NCBI GenBank assembly: GCA_041608535.1
Contig: JBFISM010000174.1
Coordinates: 1 to 6,191, forward strand
Source: JBFISM01 sp041608535
Lineage (GTDB): Bacteria > Actinomycetota > Acidimicrobiia > Spongiisociales > UBA5794
Reading direction: 5' to 3'
DNA length: 6,191 nucleotides
Below are positions 1-6,191 of the stretch, in pieces. The first letter of the stretch is position 1. The number at the start of each line of letters is the position of its first letter. The translations under genes and the position numbers were made by a program. A model generated the notes under the pieces. It saw only the letters and a program-made list of their open reading frames with translations, was not told the DNA's origin and made no database searches.

Positions 1-3000
1 CCGTGCCCCAGTGGAGGGAAGGTGAGGCGCGCCATCGCCAAGTCGGTGCTGGGTCATGTCGTGCTCTTCGAAGAGGTCAACGACGACCTCCGCCTGACGA
101 TGCGCTACAGCTGGGCTGCTTCGGAGCGCTTCGGGTTCGTGCGCAGAGTCTCCCTTCGCAACACCGGTGACGTGGTGCGCACTGCTGTGGTCGCGGACGG
201 GATCGTCAACGTCTTGCCACACGGGCTGGTACCTGCCCAGTACCTCACCATGAGCAACCTGACGAATGCGTATCGTCGCAGTGAAGTCGTTGGTGGCCCA
301 GCCCACCTCGTGCTCCACACACTCGAGGCGCACATGATCGATCAGGCGATGCCTGCGGAGGCCCTCCGTGCCACGGTCACCTGGTCGATCGGACCAGAAG
401 CGGGCACAGTCAGCCAAGACCGCAAAGCATTGTCTGCGGTCAGACTTGGTCGGCCGATTCCACGTGATCCGGTGATGGTGGGCCGTCCGGGGGCACATCT
501 GATCACCGCCGAGCTGACGTTGCGCCCCGGCGAGGAAAGCTCCTGGTGCATCGTGGCGGATGTCGCTCGAGACCATTGCGCTGTGGCGGACCTGCGCAAG
601 GTCTTCGCCACCTCCGACGATCTCGCCGCCGAGGTCGACGCGTCACTGCACCAGGATGCGACCTCGCTTGCCGGGAAGCTGGCGGCGGCGGATGCGCTGC
701 AGGAGACGGGTGACGCAGGAGCGTCGGCGCATCATGCCGCCAATGTGCTGTTCAACATCAAGCGCGGAGGCGTGTTTGTCGACGGCTACCGCTGGAAGCG
801 GCAGGATTTCGCTCGATTCGTGCAACAGCGAAACCGCCGAATAGCCGGCAACCATGCAGCTGCACTCGCCGCGCTGCCGGACGAGATCGATCGGGCGTAC
901 GCACTGTCGTGGGCGAAGGCGATCGGAGACCCCGACCTGGTGAGACTCGTCCTCGAGTACCTGCCTCTCACCTTCTCCAGGCGCCACGGCGATCCGAGCC
1001 GGCCGTGGAATGAGTTCACCATCGTGGTTCGGGAAGCCGATGGCGCAGCAGCGCTCCATCACGAGGGCAACTGGCGTGACATCTTCCAAAACTGGGAGGG
1101 ACTGTGTCTCAGCTTCCCGGAGTACCTCCCCAGCGTGGTGGCGGTATTCGTGAACGGCTCGACGGCCGACGGGTTCAACCCCTACAGAGTCACACGCGCA
1201 GGTATCGAGTGGGAAACGCCGGACCCCGACGATCCCTGGAGCAACATCGGTTACTGGGGCGATCACCAGATCGTCTACTTGCTGCGTTTGCTGGAGGCAG
1301 CCGATCGTATGGTCCCGGGTGCGGTCGATCAGTTCCTCTTCAGTGAGTTGTTCGTCTACGGCGACGTTCCCTACCGCTTGAAGGGCTATGACGACCTGGT
1401 CACCGATCCTCGTGTATCGATCGTCTTCGACGAAGCGGCGCACGGTCGGGCTCTGGCGAGAACGGCGGAGGTCGGCGGCGACGGCAAGCTCCTCACCGAC
1501 GGACAAGGCGACCTCCACCGCGTGTCGCTATTCGAGAAGCTGCTCGTTCCGGTGTTGAGCAAGCTGTCGAACTTCGTCCCGGGTGGGGGCATCTGGATGA
1601 ATACCCAGCGGCCGGAGTGGAACGATGCCAACAACGCTCTCGCCGGCTACGGGCTGTCGATGGTGACGCTCTGCTACTTGCGCCGCCATCTCGGCTGGCT
1701 CCAGTCGAGGGCGGAACAACACCAAGGCTCCACGATGAAGCTGTCTGGAGAAGTGGCTGACTGGTTGAGCGAGATCGTCGACGTGCTCGAGAGCTTTGGT
1801 GAGACAGGTGGCGGGGGAGACGACCGCCAGCGCGGGGCCGTCGTTGGTCGGCTGGGGCGGGCCTTCTCCTCCTATCGGTGGCACCTCTACGAGAACGGGC
1901 TCAACGGCAAGAGAGACGTGGCGGTCGACCTCATCAGCACGCTCGTCGCTGCCGCGCTCCCGCTGCTCGACGCGACCATCCGCACCAATCGCCGCGCCGA
2001 CGGGCTCTACCACTCCTACAACCTGGTCCACTTCAGCGAGGGCGGGGAGAGCGTCTCGATCGAGTCACTGCCCGAGATGCTCGAGGGTCAAGTCGCAGTG
2101 TTGAGCTGCGGGCTGCTCGATCCCGGCGAGTGTGCCGACGTGATCGATGCCCTCTACGCAAGCAATCTGTATCGATCCGACCAAGACAGCTTCATGCTGT
2201 ACCCGGATCGCCGTCCGCCTCCATTCCTCGACAAGAACAGCATTCCGAACCGGCTGATCGCGAGCAACCCTCTGTTCGCCGAGCTGCTGAGGAGCGGTGA
2301 CACGAGCGTCGTCGCGGGGGACGTCGATGGGATGTACCACTTCAACCCAGATCTGCGCCACGCCGGAGACCTGACTGAGGCCCTCGATCGCTTGGGGAAG
2401 AACCCGAGATGGCGCTCACTCATCGCAGCGCACCGAGCTGCTGCCCTCGACGCCTACGAAGAGGTGTTTCGCCACCATGGGTTCACCGGCCGGTCGGGGA
2501 CCATGTACGGATACGAAGGGTTGGGATCCATCTACTGGCACATGGTGGCCAAGCTGATGGTCGCCACCCAGGAGTGTGTAATGGAAGCGCAACGCTCGCA
2601 TGCGGACCAGGCTGTGCTGGACCGTCTCCGCCGCAGCTACTACCGGATACGAGCCGGGCTTGGCTTCAACAAGACGGCCCGGGAGTACGGCGCCTTTCCC
2701 ATCGATCCGTACAGCCACACACCGGCCCACGCTGGGGCGCAGCAGCCGGGCATGACCGGGCAAGTCAAGGAGGAGATCGTCACCCGCCTCGGTGAGCTCG
2801 GTGTGTGGTTCGACAACGGGCAACTGTGCTTCGACCCCGTTCTGTTGCGCACGAGCGAAGGAGTCAGCGAATCCTCGGCCTGGACGTTCTACGGCGTCGG
2901 CGGGAGATTGCGGACGGTGGAACTCGATCCCGGCTCCTTCGGGCTCACCGTTTGCCAGGTGCCCGTGGTCGTTGCCGCCGACCAGAGCCCGACTCTCGTC

Positions 3001-3189
3001 GAGGTCCGTCGCTCTGATGGTTCGGTGGCTTCCATGGAGGGATGGCGCTTGGATCAAATGACGAGTAGCGAGATCTTCCGTCGTTCGGGTGAAATCGATG
3101 CGGTGCTCATCCGTGCTCCCCGCTCCGCTCTGCTGACCCTCGACTTGCAGGAGATGGCCACGCACGGCCCCATCGCCGAGACGCCCTGA
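1..3189 (+). CDS. Large glycoside phosphorylase-like protein (clan GH-Q/GH94-like), 5' end outside window
   Basis: The frame is open from the first base, so the gene very probably begins upstream. A GTG at 22 follows a GGAGG (13-17) at a short 4-base spacing and is an alternative start giving 1055 residues; numbering here uses it. The sequence enters abruptly into beta-strand-like segments (residues 11-70), as if part of an N-terminal beta-sandwich were missing. A long helical centre (about 200-880) carries blocks resembling GH94-type phosphorylases: GNWRDIFQNWE at 349-359 (compare RDxxQD), YWGDHQ at 411-416 (compare WWGDDH) and PEWNDANN at 531-538 (compare DWND, whose Asp is the general acid in GH94; here D535). 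NRRADGLYHSYN (656-667), a Gly-rich block (823-835) and HAGAQQPGMTGQ (903-914) follow; the last could help bind phosphate, which is speculation. The C-terminal 120 residues look beta-rich. Known relatives with this fold cleave beta-glucosidic bonds with phosphate, in the cytoplasm. No signal peptide is visible, but the true N-terminus is not seen. The specific family (GH94, GH149, GH161 or an unassigned one) cannot be settled by eye; a hydrolase of a related alpha/alpha-barrel family is the main alternative. Confidence 0.85.
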   Translation, partial: PCPSGGKVRRAIAKSVLGHVVLFEEVNDDLRLTMRYSWAASERFGFVRRVSLRNTGDVVRTAVVADGIVNVLPHGLVPAQYLTMSNLTNAYRRSEVVGGPAHLVLHTLEAHMIDQAMPAEALRATVTWSIGPEAGTVSQDRKALSAVRLGRPIPRDPVMVGRPGAHLITAELTLRPGEESSWCIVADVARDHCAVADLRKVFATSDDLAAEVDASLHQDATSLAGKLAAADALQETGDAGASAHHAANVLFNIKRGGVFVDGYRWKRQDFARFVQQRNRRIAGNHAAALAALPDEIDRAYALSWAKAIGDPDLVRLVLEYLPLTFSRRHGDPSRPWNEFTIVVREADGAAALHHEGNWRDIFQNWEGLCLSFPEYLPSVVAVFVNGSTADGFNPYRVTRAGIEWETPDPDDPWSNIGYWGDHQIVYLLRLLEAADRMVPGAVDQFLFSELFVYGDVPYRLKGYDDLVTDPRVSIVFDEAAHGRALARTAEVGGDGKLLTDGQGDLHRVSLFEKLLVPVLSKLSNFVPGGGIWMNTQRPEWNDANNALAGYGLSMVTLCYLRRHLGWLQSRAEQHQGSTMKLSGEVADWLSEIVDVLESFGETGGGGDDRQRGAVVGRLGRAFSSYRWHLYENGLNGKRDVAVDLISTLVAAALPLLDATIRTNRRADGLYHSYNLVHFSEGGESVSIESLPEMLEGQVAVLSCGLLDPGECADVIDALYASNLYRSDQDSFMLYPDRRPPPFLDKNSIPNRLIASNPLFAELLRSGDTSVVAGDVDGMYHFNPDLRHAGDLTEALDRLGKNPRWRSLIAAHRAAALDAYEEVFRHHGFTGRSGTMYGYEGLGSIYWHMVAKLMVATQECVMEAQRSHADQAVLDRLRRSYYRIRAGLGFNKTAREYGAFPIDPYSHTPAHAGAQQPGMTGQVKEEIVTRLGELGVWFDNGQLCFDPVLLRTSEGVSESSAWTFYGVGGRLRTVELDPGSFGLTVCQVPVVVAADQSPTLVEVRRSDGSVASMEGWRLDQMTSSEIFRRSGEIDAVLIRAPRSALLTLDLQEMATHGPIAETP

Positions 3190-3210
3190 CGTGGTTGGGT
3201 CCGAACCGTC
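3188..3210 (+). terminator. Candidate hairpin at the end of the large plus-strand gene
   Basis: GAC and GGTT (3188-3190, 3193-3196) can pair with AACC and GTC (3204-3210), giving a 7-bp stem with a 2-base bulge and a 7-base loop. It overlaps the TGA stop. No proper T-run follows (only CGCTTTGGG), so this is at best a weak intrinsic terminator. Confidence 0.25.
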
Positions 3211-3250
3211 CGCTTTGGGCCGACTCCCTATCTGCGACTTCGACAGGTGA

Positions 3251-3283
3251 GCGCGGGACCCGTTGCACGGTTCGCCGCCGCGC
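3251..3283. terminator. Candidate bidirectional hairpin in the convergent gap
   Basis: GCGCGG (3251-3256) is complementary to CCGCGC (3278-3283). Inside it, CCGT (3260-3263) pairs with ACGG (3267-3270) around a 3-base loop. The structure lies 5 bases beyond the stop of the minus-strand GH3 gene, between two convergent genes, where a shared terminator is expected. There is no U-tract on either side, which is common in high-GC actinobacteria but leaves the call unproven. Confidence 0.3.
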
Positions 3284-3287
3284 TGTC

Positions 3288-5963
3288 CTAACCGGCTCTC
3301 AAGGCGTACCCGAGTTGATAGAGCGGCTCTTCCGGCTCGGCGCCGGGTGCGATCGGTAGCTGGTCGATGCTGCGGGGCCACGTGTACGGCAGCGCTGCGG
3401 TGAACGGCTCCTCCCCGAAGAGCACATCGGCCACACCGTGGCCCTCGGTGCCGGGCAGCCAGGCAGCAACGAAAGCGTCCCAATCGTCGACGAGGTCGGT
3501 GACGATGAGCGGTCTGCCCGAGATGAGGATCACGACGAGGTCGTCACATTGTTCCCGCATGCGACTCAACGTTCGCAGATCGCCGACCGGGAGTTTCAGC
3601 TCACCGTCGTCACCGAACCCCTCGGCGTAGGGCCGCTCGCCAACCACGCCGGCACACGTGGTCGTTCCGGTGAGATCGGCCTCGTCGAATCGACCAAAGC
3701 GGTCGTAGTGGACGGTGGTCTGTGGGGACACCGTGTCGCGAATGGCCTCGAGGATCGTTGTGCCTTCGGTGATATCCCCGGTCGCTCCTTGCCATTCGAT
3801 GGTCCAGCCGCCGGATTGGATCCCGATGTCGTCGGCCGCTTCGCCTCCCACGAACAGAGACGGCAGATCGACCCGCAGCGGCAAGAGCCCGCCGTCGTTC
3901 TCGAGAAGCACCTGAGACTCGACGACGGCCTCCCTGGCGACGGCTCGGTGGTCCTCCGAGCCGACGTCGTCGATCAGCGAGCCGTCGGGATGCGGGCGCT
4001 CGAAGAGACCCAGGGCGAACTTGACGGTCAAGATGCGCCGGACGGCGTCATCGATGCGGTCCTCGGAAACGTCGCCTTCGGCGACTGCCCGGGTGAGCGT
4101 GGACATGAAGCGGCGGTAGTCGTGGGGCACCATGTTCATGTCGATGCCGGCGTTGATCGCGGCGACCACGGCCGTGTAGTAGTCGTTGGCGATCTGGTCG
4201 ATGGCTCCCCAGTCGGAGACGACGAAGCCGTCGTAGCCCAGCTCGCCCTTGAGGACGTCGGTGATCAGGTAGCGCTGGGCATGCATCTTCATCCCTCCCC
4301 AGGAAGAGAAGGAGACCATGATGCTTTCGGCGCCTTCTTCGATCGCACGCACGAAGGGCGGCAGGTGTACCGCACGCAAGCTCGCTTCGTCGACTTGGGT
4401 GACTCCTTGATCGATCTGGTAATCGCCGGTGGTCGAGGTTCCCCACGCCGTTCCACCGTCGCCGACGTAGTGCTTGGGAGTGGCCAGCACCGTCGTCGGG
4501 TCGTCCAGCTCGGCTCCTTGCAGGCCGCGGATGAACGCTGCCGCCAGCTCAGAGACGACGCCGGGGTCCTCCGAGTAACCCTCGTAGGTCCGCCCCCAGC
4601 GGATGTCCTGCGGTACCGAGACCGCGGGTGCGTAGTTCCAGTAGATGCCGGTGGCGATCATCTCCCGTGCGGTGATCCGGCCGATTCGCTCCATGAGCTC
4701 GGGATCGTTGGCCGCCCCCAGGCCGATGTTGTGGGGGAAGATGACGGCCCCGCGCACGTTGTTGTGGCCGTGGACCGCGTCGACGCCGTAGAGCAACGGT
4801 ATGCCGAGCCGCGAGCCGAGGGCGTCCTCCTGGAAGGCGCGCACCATCGCAGCCCACGATTGCGGGTCGTTCTCCGGCGGTGAGCCACCACCGCCGCTGA
4901 GCAGTGCCCCGATTCCCAAAGTCGGGATGTCCTCGGGGACGATGCTGTTCTTCTCCACCAAGGTCATCTGCCCGATCTTCTCGGCCAGCGTCATTGTGGC
5001 GAGCAGATCGTCAACCCGGTCGGACAGCGGGAGGCCTGGGTTCTTGTACGGCGCATCCGCCGGGACTGGTTCGGCCGGCGCGGTGTCCGGGCTGGGCGCC
5101 GCCACATCGATTGAGGTTTCCCCGACTCGGAAGAAGGTCAGTTCGCCGAATACGCTCGGATTGAGGTATGACGTGTCGCCTGTGTCGAATTTGGACCAGA
5201 TGACCTTGACATCGCGGTTGGACTCGGACGCGCTGTTCAAGTGGACCTGGAACCCGATGGTGGCGCCGTGCTCCCGTTGGATGTTCCACACGCGATTATG
5301 GAGTGGTACGGCCATCTCCACGGCATAGCCGTCCGCAGTCTCTACGACGACCACCTCCGCCTCGGCCGACTCGGCGCGAATGCCACCGAGCACGACCTCC
5401 CCCGAGGGCCGGCCTGCGTTGAGTGGTGGCACGGTGATCTGAGCGACACCGTCCGTGTACGACGCAAGATCGAGATCGCCGGTGCCGTTGATGTAGAACT
5501 CGACGGAGTCCTCGTTCCAGAAGTCGCTGCCGTGCACACCCGTGACGATGCGGGCATCGGTCACGTCGCCCATCAGATAGAGGAACTCGTCGTCGGCAGC
5601 GGCTGCGAACTCCACGGACGTCGACCCGATCACCACGTCGGCCGTGGGGGGCATCACCACTGTGGGGACTCCCTCCCAATCTGCCAGCTCACCATCGATC
5701 GTGATCGCATGGGGGAATGGCGCGTAATAGGTCTCGCCGGGTATGGCTTCTGGCGCCAGCGAGGCCTCTTGATTGGCGGTGGCCAGCGACGTGGCGACGT
5801 CGACGCTCGAGGACGAGACCGTCGACGAAGGCGGAGGTGCCGTGTTTCGAGGAACGCGACCGCTCGACTCGCAGGCGACGAGCAAGCTGCCGATGCCGAC
5901 GAGTGCGACCGCAAGGAATCGACGGATGCGACGTTGCGCACCCGTCCGGCGACGGATCCTCAC
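3288..5963 (-). CDS. Secreted lipoprotein GH3 exo-beta-glucanase/beta-glucosidase with N-terminal CBM9-like domain
   Basis: Predicted 891-residue enzyme that removes glucose from the non-reducing ends of beta-glucans or cello-/laminari-oligosaccharides by a retaining mechanism, anchored to the outer face of the membrane. From the GTG start: an Arg-rich n-region and hydrophobic stretch end in lipobox LLVAC, with the lipidated Cys at residue 31. A Pro/Ser/Thr-rich tether follows to about 80. A CBM9-like module at about 87-280 opens with TIDGELADWEG and includes FWNEDSVEFYING. The GH3 barrel (about 312-660) has RWGRTYEGYSEDP, KHYVGDGGT (Lys497, His498) and FVVSDWGAID with nucleophile Asp584. The alpha/beta/alpha domain (about 674-891) has GERPYAEG with acid/base Glu776, then AAWLPGTEGHG. 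This arrangement matches the barley ExoI/bacterial ExoP type, which accepts 1,3- and 1,4-linkages; no FnIII domain follows, and the ending PLYQLGYALR is typical. The open frame extends to an ATG at 6176, but the GTG at 5963 places a standard lipoprotein signal at the N-terminus and leaves the operator outside the coding region. Its own ribosome site (GCGAGAG) is weak. The CelR/CebR-type operator upstream suggests induction by cello-oligosaccharides. Exact substrate is inferred. Confidence 0.93.
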   Translation of the reverse strand: MRIRRRTGAQRRIRRFLAVALVGIGSLLVACESSGRVPRNTAPPPSSTVSSSSVDVATSLATANQEASLAPEAIPGETYYAPFPHAITIDGELADWEGVPTVVMPPTADVVIGSTSVEFAAAADDEFLYLMGDVTDARIVTGVHGSDFWNEDSVEFYINGTGDLDLASYTDGVAQITVPPLNAGRPSGEVVLGGIRAESAEAEVVVVETADGYAVEMAVPLHNRVWNIQREHGATIGFQVHLNSASESNRDVKVIWSKFDTGDTSYLNPSVFGELTFFRVGETSIDVAAPSPDTAPAEPVPADAPYKNPGLPLSDRVDDLLATMTLAEKIGQMTLVEKNSIVPEDIPTLGIGALLSGGGGSPPENDPQSWAAMVRAFQEDALGSRLGIPLLYGVDAVHGHNNVRGAVIFPHNIGLGAANDPELMERIGRITAREMIATGIYWNYAPAVSVPQDIRWGRTYEGYSEDPGVVSELAAAFIRGLQGAELDDPTTVLATPKHYVGDGGTAWGTSTTGDYQIDQGVTQVDEASLRAVHLPPFVRAIEEGAESIMVSFSSWGGMKMHAQRYLITDVLKGELGYDGFVVSDWGAIDQIANDYYTAVVAAINAGIDMNMVPHDYRRFMSTLTRAVAEGDVSEDRIDDAVRRILTVKFALGLFERPHPDGSLIDDVGSEDHRAVAREAVVESQVLLENDGGLLPLRVDLPSLFVGGEAADDIGIQSGGWTIEWQGATGDITEGTTILEAIRDTVSPQTTVHYDRFGRFDEADLTGTTTCAGVVGERPYAEGFGDDGELKLPVGDLRTLSRMREQCDDLVVILISGRPLIVTDLVDDWDAFVAAWLPGTEGHGVADVLFGEEPFTAALPYTWPRSIDQLPIAPGAEPEEPLYQLGYALRAG

Positions 5964-6052
5964 TGCCGCTCTCGCCCGACCGGCCCATGCCGGATGTGCG
6001 TTCTTCGCTGGCGGGCAATCAGCCGTGGGGACGCAATTCGGACCCTGTGCAT
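5960..6052 (-). CDS. Possible 30-residue leader peptide overlapping the GH3 start
   Basis: An ATG at 6052 opens a 30-codon frame (MHRVRIASPRLIARQRR...) that ends in TGA at 5962-5960. That stop overlaps the GTG start of the GH3 gene as GTGA. A good ribosome site, AGGAAGG (6058-6064), lies 5 bases before the ATG and is stronger than the one directly before the GH3 GTG. The arrangement suggests translational coupling: ribosomes ending the leader would restart on the lipoprotein gene. The peptide is very basic (9 Arg in 30) and matches no family I know. A short open frame in GC-rich DNA can arise by chance, so the case rests on the site, the spacing and the exact overlap together. Confidence 0.4.
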   Translation of the reverse strand: MHRVRIASPRLIARQRRTHIRHGPVGRERQ

Positions 6053-6080
6053 CCGATCCTTCCTGACGAATCCGGGATGC
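6049..6080 (-). repeat. Inverted repeat/hairpin in the GH3 mRNA leader
   Basis: On the minus strand GCATCC plus GAT pairs with ATC plus GGATGC. This gives a 9-bp stem with a 2-base CG bulge on one arm and a 12-base loop holding the AGGAAGG ribosome site. The 3' arm contains the leader ATG. It sits between the operator and the GH3 start. It could modulate initiation of the leader ORF, but a structural role is inferred from pairing alone. Confidence 0.4.
6058..6064 (-). promoter_or_regulatory. Ribosome binding site of the leader ORF
   Basis: AGGAAGG on the minus strand, 5 bases before the ATG at 6052. It falls in the loop of the leader hairpin at 6049-6080, so it could stay accessible while the start codon is paired. 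Confidence 0.4.
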
Positions 6081-6099
6081 GGTTCCCCTATGCAGATTG

Positions 6100-6115
6100 T
6101 TGGGAGCGCTCCCAA
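6100..6115. promoter_or_regulatory. CelR/CebR-type LacI-family operator
   Basis: A perfect 16-bp palindrome, TTGGGAGCGCTCCCAA. Its 14-bp core TGGGAGCGCTCCCA (6101-6114) is identical to the site established for CelR of Thermobifida fusca and CebR of Streptomyces, LacI-family repressors released by cellobiose or cello-oligosaccharides. It lies 137 bases upstream of the GH3 GTG start and is the obvious control point for that gene. The repressor gene is not in the window. A close LacI-family paralogue with another beta-glucoside inducer could use the same site. Confidence 0.88.
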
Positions 6116-6120
6116 GCCGC

Positions 6121-6126
6121 AGATTA
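6121..6126 (-). promoter_or_regulatory. Candidate -10 element of the GH3 promoter
   Basis: TAATCT on the minus strand fits the loose actinobacterial TAnnnT -10 pattern. It would put the transcription start at about 6114, inside the operator, so a bound repressor would block initiation directly. No convincing -35 is seen at the right distance. A competing reading is TTGGGA (6110-6115, in the operator) 17 bases before CATAGG (6087-6092). Both are weak. Confidence 0.25.
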
Positions 6127-6191
6127 GCAAGCTGGCGACGGCGGATTCCTGCTGCGGGTCGCCGGTTGCGCTGCAAGAGTGAGGTGGAGTC

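Noticed and set aside
643..1518. Minus-strand open frame of 291 codons inside the large plus-strand gene
   Set aside because: It is antisense to the conserved WRDIFQ and YWGDHQ blocks and shows no protein-like pattern of its own.
2416..3483. Minus-strand open frame of 355 codons spanning the convergent gap
   Set aside because: It covers the C-terminal coding parts of both genes. The translation is low-complexity Arg/Gly/Ala-rich, with no start signal or motif that would favour it.
3438..4883. Long plus-strand open frame (481 codons) opposite the GH3 gene
   Set aside because: It lies wholly antisense to a clearly recognisable GH3 coding region. Its translation is Val/Gly/Asp/Arg-rich without domain features, a normal by-product of GC-rich codon use.
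5946..5960. Possible twin-arginine (Tat) signal in the RRIRRFLAV segment of the GH3 protein
   Set aside because: The required spacer residue between RR and FL is absent, so an ordinary Sec-type lipoprotein signal is the better reading.
5689..6018. Minus-strand 109-codon frame starting upstream of the GH3 start
   Set aside because: It overlaps the GH3 signal peptide and tether in another frame and gives Arg/Ser-rich sequence with no hydrophobic segment or motif, unlike the frame carrying the lipobox.
5241..6182. Plus-strand open frame of 313 codons over the GH3 N-terminus and control region
   Set aside because: It overlaps the CBM9-like domain, the signal peptide and the operator on the opposite strand, and its translation has no recognisable domain.
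1..6191. Search for tRNA/rRNA genes, CRISPR arrays, insertion sequences and direct repeats
   Set aside because: No tRNA-like cloverleaf, repeat-spacer pattern, transposase-like protein or terminal inverted repeats were seen. The only notable repeats are the operator palindrome and the short hairpins listed.

Overview
This is a GC-rich window (roughly two thirds G+C by eye) with two long genes that converge on a 98-base gap. GTG starts, a perfect CelR/CebR-type operator and a short lipoprotein signal point to a high-GC actinobacterium. A free-living polysaccharide degrader would fit, but no marker gene in the window fixes the lineage.

Region 1 (1-3189, plus strand): a very large protein of at least 1055 residues, open to the left edge and probably missing its true N-terminus. 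It has a beta-sandwich N-terminal part, a long helical (alpha/alpha)6-barrel-like centre and a beta-rich C-terminal end. Blocks such as WRDIFQ, YWGDHQ and EWNDANN resemble those of inverting glycoside phosphorylases of the GH94 type (clan GH-Q, which also holds GH149 and GH161). I infer a glycoside phosphorylase-like enzyme of uncertain substrate.

Region 2 (3190-3287): a convergent gap with two candidate hairpins and no gene.

Region 3 (3288-5963, minus strand): a secreted, membrane-anchored GH3 exo-beta-glucanase/beta-glucosidase. It has a lipobox, a Ser/Pro-rich tether, a CBM9-like sugar-binding domain and a complete two-domain GH3 module with recognisable nucleophile and acid/base residues. 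The open frame runs back to an ATG at 6176, but the lipoprotein signal and the operator show that the real start is the GTG at 5963.

Region 4 (5964-6191, minus strand): the control region of the GH3 gene. It holds a 16-bp perfect palindrome whose 14-bp core, TGGGAGCGCTCCCA, is the CelR/CebR cello-oligosaccharide repressor site. It also holds a weak candidate promoter, a leader hairpin, and a possible 30-codon leader ORF. That ORF has a good ribosome binding site, and its stop overlaps the GH3 start as GTGA.

Taken together, the window looks like part of a beta-glucan utilisation locus. The surface GH3 enzyme would trim beta-glucan or cello-oligosaccharides outside the cell, and the large phosphorylase-like protein would act on imported oligosaccharides. 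The pathway link is inference from family resemblance and proximity. The best candidates for new biology are the large phosphorylase-like protein and the coupled leader ORF/hairpin arrangement upstream of the GH3 gene.
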